Part shown: piece after piece, positions 1 to 5,132 of the stretch
Numbering within the stretch: position 1 is the stretch's first letter
Layout of the letters: each line of letters starts with the position of its first letter
DNA from: Deltaproteobacteria bacterium
Lineage (GTDB): Bacteria > Desulfobacterota > Syntrophia > Syntrophales > UBA5619
Reading direction: 5' to 3'
DNA length: 7,817 bases
NCBI GenBank assembly: GCA_026388345.1
Contig: JAPLJY010000306.1
Span: forward strand, 1 to 7,817
Translations under genes and position numbers: made by a program
The notes under the pieces: model-generated
Told to the model about the DNA's origin: nothing
Database searches by the model: none
The model's input: only the letters and a program-made list of their open reading frames with translations

Positions 1-2
1 TA

Positions 3-98
3 TGTTCAGTGGAGCAGTACATCAACGAAATGGCCGCTACGGATCATGCCGGGAGTCATACCTTACAACTTTTCCCCAACATTGATTGCCATTTGTAA
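3..98 (+). CDS. Possible C-terminal end of a gene running in from the left edge
   Basis: An open frame enters from the left edge and stops at TAA 96-98. It reads about 31 residues and includes VEQYINEMAATDHAG and HTLQLFPNIDCHL. The composition looks protein-like (mixed polar and acidic residues, no low complexity), but I recognise no family and the fragment is too short to assign. The other two plus-strand frames are also open for much of this stretch, so the call is weak. If real, it is the only non-minus-strand gene of ordinary type in the window, and it would end about 120 bases before the next plus-strand signal. Confidence 0.22.
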   Translation, partial: CSVEQYINEMAATDHAGSHTLQLFPNIDCHL

Positions 99-216
99 CC
101 TGCTATTTTGACTCAGAATCAATTTTATTAAGTTCAGGAAGACAGGCACACTCTACACGAACGGGAAATCTACTGTCAAGACATTGCATATTTTGCCTGG
201 AAAGGGAGTAACGACC

Positions 217-282
217 ATGCTTACCTATGTTATCTTATGGTTACTTGTTGCTATGGTTTCGAAGTCATTTTTCAATTCATAA
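217..282 (+). CDS. Putative 21-residue hydrophobic peptide
   Basis: ATG 217-219 opens a 21-codon frame ending at TAA 280-282. A Shine-Dalgarno-like AAAGGGAG (201-208) lies 8 bases upstream of the ATG, a better placed site than most spurious short ORFs have. The peptide begins MLTYVILWLLVAMVSK and ends in a short polar tail, so residues 3-14 could form one short membrane-spanning helix, as in many bacterial membrane microproteins. No promoter is convincing upstream, and no partner gene lies on the same strand. It could instead be the intact start of a longer gene that was truncated. Function unknown. Confidence 0.33.
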   Translation: MLTYVILWLLVAMVSKSFFNS

Positions 283-398
283 CCGTAGGTTTTTGTACGC
301 TCGCTCCCGCTTTGTCCCTGAAGGGACTCCCCTGGGGCGCCGGTATGGACGAGATGTCGAAAGCTTGCTGCCTTCTGGTGCTGTTGCTGTAAATTTAT
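283..398. other. Spacer with a small GC-rich hairpin
   Basis: This spacer lies downstream of the minus-strand iron-sulfur gene. GTCCC-TGAA-GGGAC at 314-327 forms a 5-bp stem with a four-base loop, followed by CCCCTGGGG. No T-run follows on either strand, so it is not a classical intrinsic terminator. I see no gene with a ribosome binding site here. Confidence 0.3.
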
Positions 399-1568
399 TC
401 ACAACTTCTTAACAACTCCTTCCCGTATCACATAGCGCCCGGTGATCATATCCGGTTCTTCGCTGATTCTCTGCATCACATCCATCATCAACTGCTCCCT
501 TACTTTTATGAGACGGTGTTGGGGTTTTTCTCCAATAGCGATCTGGACCAGCTCCGTGATATAGTAGCAGTCCAGATTGTGTTCCGCGGCCTTGGCCGCG
601 AGTTCAAAACAGCCTATGCAGGCTACTGCCAGGGCCTCTGCTCCGGCTTCGATGGCTTCTGTGATACGCCTTTCCGCCAGCTGTGCGGCAGATTGAGGAT
701 TTTTGCTGATCAGGGGTAATCCGCAGCAGAGCGAGAGTCTCCTGTTATGTTTCATCTCAACGACTGTTGCCCCCAGGGACTCAAGAAGTAACCTGGGCGC
801 TTCGTAGATTCCCGTATCCATGCCCCTCCATCTGCATGGATCATGGAAGGCAATTTTTTTATTTATCGTGTTGGGGAAGTCCAGCTCTCCTTCACAATGC
901 TTTTTCAGCAGGTATTCAGATATGGTTTCAACCTCAATATCGAATCCCTGTACCAGTCCGGGGTAAACTATCCGGAACATCAATTCGCAATCCGGGCAGA
1001 ATGTGATAATCTTTTTTACGCCGGTCCTGTGTAATTCCTGAAGCAGTTTTTCACCCTTTATCCGTGACTCATTATCGCCGAAGAGGACATGCACGTAGGT
1101 TCCGCAGCAGTATTTTAATCCCCCGACAGAAGGCAGGCCTTCTATTAAGCGAGTTTCTGCCAGATCATGATGAAGACAGCTTACACTGCAGCCCAGGAAA
1201 AAAACGGTATCACTTTCCGGCGGATTTTCATATACCGCGAGGCGTTTCTCTTTTTCCACTGTCTCGTAATCCATGGCTATAGTCATGAGATTCAACGGGA
1301 CTTCGCCGCACATCATGGAAAGGCACTTCGCGCCCTTTTCAACGGTTTTCCTGTATAGCATTTCATCTATCAGATCCGCTGGATTAGAGTGGGTTGGACA
1401 TATAACATTGCAGTATCCGCATCTGGCACAGCCGGAATTTATTACAGTTGACGTCCGGGTGTTTATCATTTTTTTGATTTCTTCTTTCGATCTTTCCACC
1501 GGCATACTGATAACGGGACATTTTGAAAGACAAATACCGCAGCGCTTGCAATTTTCGGGAATGAACAT
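399..1568 (-). CDS. Iron-sulfur protein with two [4Fe-4S] motifs and two CCG domains (HdrD/GlpC-like)
   Basis: A 389-residue soluble electron-transfer protein. The N-terminus has two ferredoxin-type cluster motifs: Cys7/10/13/17 (CKRCGICLSKCP) and Cys47/50/53/57 (CARCGYCNVICP). Two CCG domains follow. The first has Cys127, Cys131, Cys154-155, Cys191 and Cys194. The second has Cys245, Cys281-282, Cys317 and Cys320. All expected ligands are present, so both CCG sites could hold the non-cubane type of cluster known from heterodisulfide reductase HdrB/HdrD. There is no membrane segment or signal peptide. The architecture matches the family that includes HdrD, GlpC and DsrK-like subunits. The start is supported by AAGGAG eight bases upstream of ATG. 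No flavin, quinone or dehydrogenase partner is adjacent, so its redox partner and substrate cannot be named. It is more AT-rich than larA or parB. The family assignment is firm; the physiological role is unknown. Confidence 0.93.
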   Translation of the reverse strand: MFIPENCKRCGICLSKCPVISMPVERSKEEIKKMINTRTSTVINSGCARCGYCNVICPTHSNPADLIDEMLYRKTVEKGAKCLSMMCGEVPLNLMTIAMDYETVEKEKRLAVYENPPESDTVFFLGCSVSCLHHDLAETRLIEGLPSVGGLKYCCGTYVHVLFGDNESRIKGEKLLQELHRTGVKKIITFCPDCELMFRIVYPGLVQGFDIEVETISEYLLKKHCEGELDFPNTINKKIAFHDPCRWRGMDTGIYEAPRLLLESLGATVVEMKHNRRLSLCCGLPLISKNPQSAAQLAERRITEAIEAGAEALAVACIGCFELAAKAAEHNLDCYYITELVQIAIGEKPQHRLIKVREQLMMDVMQRISEEPDMITGRYVIREGVVKKL

Positions 1569-1595
1569 ATTATTGACTCCTTAATTCCATTGGCT

Positions 1596-1622
1596 GCTCT
1601 CACGAAACAATGCAGTGAGAAC
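1596..1622 (-). promoter_or_regulatory. Inverted repeat in the leader of the iron-sulfur gene
   Basis: On the plus strand, GCTCTCAC (1596-1603) and GTGAGAAC (1615-1622) pair over eight positions with one G·U and an 11-base loop. It lies about 30 bases upstream of the ATG at 1568, between the terminator at 1770-1801 and the gene, so it is in the expected promoter or leader region. It could be an operator half-site pair or a leader hairpin. I found no convincing -35/-10 pair for the minus strand here. Confidence 0.3.
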
Positions 1623-1633
1623 GATATAAGAAG

Positions 1634-1662
1634 TTGAAAGCATGAGTAACCTCAGGTATTTA
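1634..1662 (+). promoter_or_regulatory. Possible plus-strand promoter
   Basis: TTGAAA (1634-1639), a 17-base spacer and TATTTA (1657-1662) resemble a sigma70-type promoter; the -35 box is good and the -10 box weak. It would start a transcript near 1669 that runs through a Shine-Dalgarno sequence (1689-1694) to the terminator hairpin at 1770-1801. The arrangement, rather than the boxes alone, makes it worth listing. Confidence 0.25.
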
Positions 1663-1699
1663 AGGTGTGTCAAGCATCTTAGGTATACAGGAGGAACTC

Positions 1700-1831
1700 A
1701 CGCTCATCGAAAACTTAATCAAATCGACTCTCGAAATGCAAGGCTTTCGTATTGAGTCGGTTAAAAGGAAAAAAGGCAGGGTCAATTGGCACTGCCTTTT
1801 TGTTATTTATATCTCAATGATTATCGTTTGA
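1700..1831 (+). pseudogene. Degenerate small ORF with a Shine-Dalgarno but ACG instead of ATG
   Basis: AGGAGG (1689-1694) is followed after five bases by ACG (1700), then an open frame of 43 codons to TGA 1829-1831. The peptide runs LIENLIKSTLEMQGFRIES, then a basic stretch VKRKKGR. This loosely recalls the N-terminal ends of some ISL3-type transposases, but only by eye and at low confidence. The strong terminator at 1770-1801 sits inside the frame, which argues that the present sequence is not a working gene. It may be a dead fragment, or the transcript may be a small RNA rather than an mRNA. A GTG at 1667 is an alternative in-frame start without a good ribosome binding site. Confidence 0.22.
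1770..1801 (-). terminator. Strong bidirectional intrinsic terminator
   Basis: AAAAAGGCAG (1770-1779) and CTGCCTTTTT (1792-1801) form a perfect 10-bp stem with a 12-base loop. Read on the minus strand, the stem runs into TTTTTT, then CC and TTTT, an ideal T-tract. This would stop transcription coming from parB and its downstream ORF before the iron-sulfur gene. Read on the plus strand it also ends in a T-run (TTTTTGTTATTT), so it can work in both directions. Confidence 0.75.
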
Positions 1832-1856
1832 AATCATGTACGCATAGTTAAAATGG

Positions 1857-1878
1857 ACTTCCGTTTGTTACAGGAAGT
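1857..1878. repeat. Short inverted repeat downstream of the parB unit
   Basis: ACTTCC (1857-1862) and GGAAGT (1873-1878) are exact inverse complements with a ten-base loop. The direct repeat GTTACAG at 1867-1873 and 1877-1883 overlaps it. It lies 50 bases past the stop of the small ORF on the minus strand. Without a clean T-tract it is at best a weak terminator or mRNA 3' stabiliser. Confidence 0.22.
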
Positions 1879-1928
1879 TACAGACACCCTCAATCATCAG
1901 AAAAATAACCCTCCCAAATGTGCAGTTT

Positions 1929-2114
1929 TCAACAGATATTCAATGAGCTGGTCCGATCAGTCACCTTGAAACCAAGAAAAGACAGTTCTTCAATGGTCAT
2001 CGGCTCAGCACCAGCGAGGCGCATCTTGCCAATCCTGAAGTCACTTCGGCGCGCTGAAGTGACTAAACAATATGATATCATTAACGATACTCCGGCGAGG
2101 TCGATCATTTTCAT
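1929..2114 (-). CDS. Small unknown ORF coupled to parB
   Basis: A 61-codon frame starts at the ATG that overlaps the parB stop codon as ATGA (2111-2114), the usual form of translational coupling. It has no Shine-Dalgarno of its own and would depend on ribosomes finishing parB. The C-terminal half (LAGAEPMTIEELSFLGFKV) looks protein-like. The middle (CLVTSARRSDFRIG) is encoded by a long inverted repeat, which is unusual for a conserved protein. Codon use is much less GC-rich than in parB. I recognise no family. It may be a real small partner of ParB or a truncated gene end brought next to parB by recombination. Confidence 0.35.
   Translation of the reverse strand: MKMIDLAGVSLMISYCLVTSARRSDFRIGKMRLAGAEPMTIEELSFLGFKVTDRTSSLNIC
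2039..2064. repeat. Strong inverted repeat just downstream of parB
   Basis: AGTCACTTC (2039-2047) and GAAGTGACT (2056-2064) are a perfect 9-bp inverted repeat. The inner bases add a G·U and a G-C pair around a CGCG loop, so a very stable hairpin can form. A perfect 10-bp palindrome, ATGATATCAT, lies eight bases away at 2072-2081. No T-run follows on either strand, so it is not a standard terminator. A centromere-like ParB site, an mRNA attenuator or a recombination site are all possible. It does not match the chromosomal parS consensus TGTTTCACGTGAAACA. Confidence 0.5.
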
Positions 2115-2896
2115 GCCAAATTTTTGCTCGGCTTGGTCGCCGCGGCAATGGCCTCCTCCAAGGTGTTCTTCATGGAGGTCAGGGTCTCCATAATCATGTC
2201 TCGATCCTCCGTTGAGAATTCCTGAAGGTTCAGCGCGGCGATCTTCATCTGTGTTGCGCCGAGGTTGTTGGCTAGGGCCTCCGCCTTGGTGCGCTTCGCG
2301 CCCGGGGTCTTCTTGACGCCGGCCTGTTCCTGCTGTTTCCGGTACAACTGGAATTGGGTCACCATGCTCCGTTGCTGCTTATTCCGGGCGATCGTGACCA
2401 GCACTTTTTTCGGGACGGTGGGGTCCTTGCGGCATTCGTCCCGGATCTCCTTGGGGAGTTTGTTGAGGGAGAGGGCCTCCGAGATGGTGGCCGGGGATTT
2501 GCCGATGATGCGGGCCAGATCCTCCTGCATGTACGGATGGTCGTCCATGAGGCGCTGGAGGGCCTCGGCCTCCTCCACGGGATTGAGGTCCTGGCGGAGG
2601 AGATTCTCCACGAGGGCGATCTCGGCATAGTTTGCGCTGTCGATGAAGACGGCGGGGACGGAGGCGAGGCCCGCCTTCCGCGCCGCGGCGCAGCGCCTCT
2701 CGCCGGCGACGACGTACACCAGGCCGGTCTGCGGGTCCTGCCGGCAGACGATCGGTTCGATGATCCCGACCTGGCCGATCGAGGCGGTCAATTCTTCGAG
2801 GGCCAGGGGGTCCAGGTATTTCCGGGGCTGCGTCGGATCGGGCTGAAGCTCGGCCAGCGGGACGGAGTGGAGTTGATTCGGGGCATACGTCGCCAT
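2111..2896 (-). CDS. parB: ParB/RepB/Spo0J-family partition protein, no ParA nearby
   Basis: A 261-residue ParB-family DNA-binding protein. The N-terminal CTPase/ParB domain spans roughly residues 10-105. It contains the opening SVPLAELQPDPTQPRKYLD, the nucleotide-binding box GERRCAAARKAG (65-76) and the ENLLRQDLNPVEEAEAL motif (97-113). A helix-turn-helix follows (about 123-147, MQEDLARIIGKSPATISEAL) for sequence-specific binding. The basic linker (about 160-210) and the short C-terminal helix region (about 215-255) are typical, although the tail is not a clear chromosomal-type dimer domain. ParB normally loads at parS, slides as a clamp and is moved by the ATPase ParA; no parA exists in the window. 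The gene is much more GC-rich than its flanks, which suggests origin from a plasmid, phage or integrative element. The start is supported by AAAGG 11 bases upstream of ATG. Its stop overlaps the next ORF. Confidence 0.94.
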   Translation of the reverse strand: MATYAPNQLHSVPLAELQPDPTQPRKYLDPLALEELTASIGQVGIIEPIVCRQDPQTGLVYVVAGERRCAAARKAGLASVPAVFIDSANYAEIALVENLLRQDLNPVEEAEALQRLMDDHPYMQEDLARIIGKSPATISEALSLNKLPKEIRDECRKDPTVPKKVLVTIARNKQQRSMVTQFQLYRKQQEQAGVKKTPGAKRTKAEALANNLGATQMKIAALNLQEFSTEDRDMIMETLTSMKNTLEEAIAAATKPSKNLA

Positions 2897-2902
2897 GAAA
2901 AG

Positions 2903-2922
2903 TTCGTCCTTTCTTACGAAAG
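2903..2922 (-). promoter_or_regulatory. Alternative hairpins over the parB ribosome binding site
   Basis: Upstream of the parB ATG (minus strand), TTCGT and ACGAA can pair around AAGAAAGG, leaving the Shine-Dalgarno in the loop. Alternatively CTTTC and GAAAG can pair around GTAA, which hides part of the Shine-Dalgarno. The two stems exclude each other, so translation could be modulated by structure or by a bound protein. The stems are only five base pairs each, so this is tentative. The same bases form an imperfect 14-bp palindrome (2909-2922) that could be an operator. Confidence 0.28.
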
Positions 2923-2924
2923 AA

Positions 2925-3044
2925 TCACATGTTGAAAACGTTGCCGGTCAGTGCCGGGCTTATGCCCTGCTCTACTTCCCGGATTACGGTATCAACTTCA
3001 GCCCCCAAGGGGCGCGGCGACTTAAGGACAAGAGCGAATGCGTA
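2925..3044 (-). pseudogene. Coding-like fragment upstream of parB
   Basis: Between a TGA at 3045-3047 and a TGA at 2925-2927 the minus strand is open for 39 codons, without a good start. It includes FALVLKSPRPLGAEVDTVI and REVEQGISPALTGNVFNM, which read like real protein sequence, with Val/Glu/Asn-rich codons. It ends 28 bases before the parB ATG. I do not recognise it. The opposite strand is also open here, so chance cannot be excluded. It may be the tail of a gene lost when parB was inserted, or part of a dispersed repeat. Confidence 0.2.
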
Positions 3045-3072
3045 TCAAGACAGCGGTTAAACGCTAACGATT

Positions 3073-3351
3073 TCAGGATGAATGATTCTTGTGGGTTATT
3101 GCATCACGCTCCGGCTGCCCTGCGTTTCCCGCCGCCTGGAATCTTTTAAGTTGTATAACCAACCGAAGCGCTTCGTTCACTGCTTCATCATTTGGGAAAT
3201 TCCTCGCCACATCTGGTGACAGTAAAACGAGGTTTGTCCCTTGCTCATAACGCTTGGCATACTTTCCCCGCACACCTTCCTTGAGCAGGTTGGCAAGATC
3301 GTATTCGAGACGAAGTTCGTCAGCCTTTTCGTCTTTGGATTTCGTTTTCAT
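3073..3351 (-). CDS. Conserved uncharacterised small protein, antitoxin-like, without partner
   Basis: A 92-residue soluble protein. Its core, EYDLANLLKEGVRGKYAKRY (16-35) followed by EQGTNLVLLSPDVARNFPND (36-55) and AVNEALRLVIQ (57-67), matches a pattern I know from many small uncharacterised bacterial proteins (EYDF...GVRGKY.RY..GTN.VLL.PDVA..FP....VNEALR). Such proteins are often suspected antitoxins or small DNA-binding proteins because of size and context; this is inference. I chose ATG 3351 because AAGGAG stands ten bases upstream; a longer reading from 3405 lacks such a site. The gene stands alone: 70 bases after the ABC permease and 176 bases before parB, with no toxin-like ORF on either side. 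The C-terminal tail (71-92) is polar and probably disordered. Confidence 0.7.
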   Translation of the reverse strand: MKTKSKDEKADELRLEYDLANLLKEGVRGKYAKRYEQGTNLVLLSPDVARNFPNDEAVNEALRLVIQLKRFQAAGNAGQPERDAITHKNHSS

Positions 3352-3377
3352 ATGCTTCACGCTCCTTAATGACTGTA

Positions 3378-3398
3378 ATCTTGCATGCTTTTCAAGAT
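3378..3398 (-). repeat. Weak hairpin between ABC permease and small protein gene
   Basis: ATCTTG (3378-3383) and CAAGAT (3393-3398) are exact inverse complements around a nine-base loop. It is the only structured element in the 70-base gap after the permease stop. There is no T-tract, so termination of the larA-ABC transcript here is doubtful. Confidence 0.2.
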
Positions 3399-3421
3399 CT
3401 GTCAATTAATGACTTCAGGTC

Positions 3422-4222
3422 TTATTTGATCAGCCGTTTGCGCATTTTGTAAAGCGCCAGCGGAAAGGTCACTGCGGCGAAGGCGGCGAGGTAGCCGATC
3501 CCCGGCAGGAGCCCGGCGTCGATCCGGCCGTTCGTGAAGGCCCGGGAGAGGTCGACCAGGCGGGTGAGCGGGAGGAAGGCGGCCGTTGTCTGCGCCCAGC
3601 CGGGGAGGTTCTCGACGGGGAAGAAGGTTCCGCTGAAGAGAAACAGCGGTGTGATGAAGAGAAATACAGGCAGGTTGAAGAGCTCGATATTCGGTACGAG
3701 CGCCGTGCAGATCATACCCGCCGCGCCGAAGGCAAGCCCCCCCAGGAAGGCGAGCGGCAGCAGGAGGAGCCCCTCCGGGTAGCGGATCAGGCCGAAGAAA
3801 CTGATCACGACCATCATGATCGCCGTCGCGATCACCGCCTTGGTCGCCCCCCAGATGATCTCGCCGGCGATGATCTCCTCTACGGTGAGCGGCGTCGCCA
3901 TCATAGCGTCGAAGGTCTTCTGGTAGTACATCCGGACAAACGAGCCGTAGGTGTTCTCGAAGAAGGAGCTGTTCATCACGGTGATTGCGATGAGCGCCGG
4001 GGCGATGAACCGGACGTAGGAGATCTCCACTCCTCCGTAGCGGATGTTTCCCACGAGACCGCCCAGACCGATGCCGAAGGCGAGCAGGTAGAAGAGGGGC
4101 TCCAGCAGCGGCGGGATGAAGCTGATCTTCCAGCTCTGCCGATAGACGGTCAGGTTCCTCTGCCAGACCCGGAAAAAGCGGCGGGAGAGCGGCGGATAGA
4201 GTTTCATTCCTTCATCTTCCAT
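3422..4222 (-). CDS. ABC-2 type export permease (NodJ-like)
   Basis: A 266-residue integral membrane protein of the ABC-2 permease family (as in NodJ and DrrB), the membrane partner of the ATPase at 4212-5132. After a basic cytoplasmic N-terminus (RVWQRNLTVYRQSWK) I see six hydrophobic segments in the usual order, including LEPLFYLLAFGIGLGGLVG, APALIAITVMN, ATKAVIATAIMMVVISFFG, LLPLAFLGGLAFGAAGM, LPVFLFITPLFLFSGTFFP and a last span near the C-terminus (YLAAFAAVTFPLALY). The loop FDAMMATPLTVEEIIAGEII and the PVENLPGWAQ...LPLTRLVDLSR segment are typical of the family. ATG 4222 has GGGAG seven bases upstream and overlaps the ATPase stop by 11 bases; GTG 4225 and ATG 4207 are alternatives. The direction is most likely export; the substrate cannot be read from the sequence. 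Confidence 0.93.
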   Translation of the reverse strand: MEDEGMKLYPPLSRRFFRVWQRNLTVYRQSWKISFIPPLLEPLFYLLAFGIGLGGLVGNIRYGGVEISYVRFIAPALIAITVMNSSFFENTYGSFVRMYYQKTFDAMMATPLTVEEIIAGEIIWGATKAVIATAIMMVVISFFGLIRYPEGLLLLPLAFLGGLAFGAAGMICTALVPNIELFNLPVFLFITPLFLFSGTFFPVENLPGWAQTTAAFLPLTRLVDLSRAFTNGRIDAGLLPGIGYLAAFAAVTFPLALYKMRKRLIK

Positions 4223-5132
4223 CACGCAGCTCCCTCCCCGTCAGCCGTAAAAATACATCCTCCAGCGTCGCCATCCGCATGACGCACCCCCCGTTATCGC
4301 AGAAACGTTCTTCGATCTCCCGGTAGAGGGCGGCTCCGTCTTCCACATCGACGATCAGCCGGTGACCGAAGTTCTCGAAGGGAATCCCCCGTTCGCGGAG
4401 AAACGCCGTCAGCCCCTCTGCCGGGTCCGCGACCTCGATCACATGGCGGCCGACATGAAGGCGGACCAGTTCGGCCGGTTTCCCCTCGACGAGAAGTCGT
4501 CCCCCGTCCATGATGATCAGCCGGTCGCAGAGGCGGGAGGCTTCGTCCATGTAGTGCGTCGTCAGCAGAATGGACAGCCCGTCCGCCCGGAGTTCCTCCA
4601 GACGCTCCCAGACCTGGTGGCGCGACTGGGGGTCGAGGCCGGTCGTCGGCTCGTCGAGGATGAGGAGTTCCGGCCGGTTGAGGAGCGCCCGGGCCATGAC
4701 GAGACGCCGGATCAATCCGCCGGAGAGATCGGCCGCGCGGTCGTTTTCCCGGTGGTCGATGGCCATGAAGCGCAGGAGCTCCCGGGAGCGCCGCGTCGCC
4801 TCGGCCGAGGGGATGTTGAAGTAGCGGGCGAAGACCTCGAGGTTCTGAAGGACGTTGAGATCCGGATCGATGTTGTTCTCCTGCTGGCAGACGCCGATCC
4901 GGGACTTCACGGCGCGCGCCTGCCGGGTGATGTCGAGGCCCAGCACATGGAGCGTCCCCCCGCTCGGCGGGGAGAAGGCATAGACCATCCGGATCGTGGA
5001 GGTCTTTCCCGCCCCGTTGGGGCCGAGGATCCCGAAGCACTCCCCGGCGTCGACCGAAAAAGAGAGGTCGTCGACGGCGACGAGTTCCCCGAAGGTCTTG
5101 CGGAGGTGTGCGGCCTCGATGACCTTGTTCAC
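4212..5132 (-). CDS. ABC transporter ATPase (NodI/DrrA-like)
   Basis: A 306-residue ABC ATPase that powers the permease encoded next. Walker A is GPNGAGKT (37-44), the Q-loop is at Gln83-84 within CQQENNIDPDLNVLQNL, the signature is LSGGLIRR (136-143), Walker B is LLILDEPTTGLD (156-167) and the switch histidine is His193 (TTHYMDEA). LSGGL rather than LSGGQ is normal in this subfamily; NodI-type proteins carry LSGGMKRR. The C-terminal third (about 215-306) is the accessory domain of DrrA/NodI-type exporters. I chose GTG 5132: it overlaps the larA stop as GTGA, has GGAGG just upstream, and the reading that follows (NKVIEAAHLRKTFGELVAVD) is exactly where such proteins begin. Longer readings into larA are spurious. 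Together with the permease it forms a NodIJ-like exporter coupled to larA translation. Confidence 0.95.
   Translation of the reverse strand: MNKVIEAAHLRKTFGELVAVDDLSFSVDAGECFGILGPNGAGKTSTIRMVYAFSPPSGGTLHVLGLDITRQARAVKSRIGVCQQENNIDPDLNVLQNLEVFARYFNIPSAEATRRSRELLRFMAIDHRENDRAADLSGGLIRRLVMARALLNRPELLILDEPTTGLDPQSRHQVWERLEELRADGLSILLTTHYMDEASRLCDRLIIMDGGRLLVEGKPAELVRLHVGRHVIEVADPAEGLTAFLRERGIPFENFGHRLIVDVEDGAALYREIEERFCDNGGCVMRMATLEDVFLRLTGRELRDGR

Noticed and set aside
301..345. Repeat shared between 305-335 and 7545-7575 (SRFVPEGTPLG versus SRIYPEGRDPV)
   Set aside because: Nucleotide identity is only about 60 percent over some 30 bases, within what GC-rich stretches give by chance.
1918..2193. 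Plus-strand 91-codon frame over the parB end
   Set aside because: It runs 83 bases into parB antisense sequence and has no ribosome binding site; the opposite frame is coupled to parB by ATGA.
4684..4727. LSGGL in place of LSGGQ as a defective ABC signature
   Set aside because: The NodI/DrrA subfamily commonly has LSGGM or LSGGL followed by basic residues, so this is normal.
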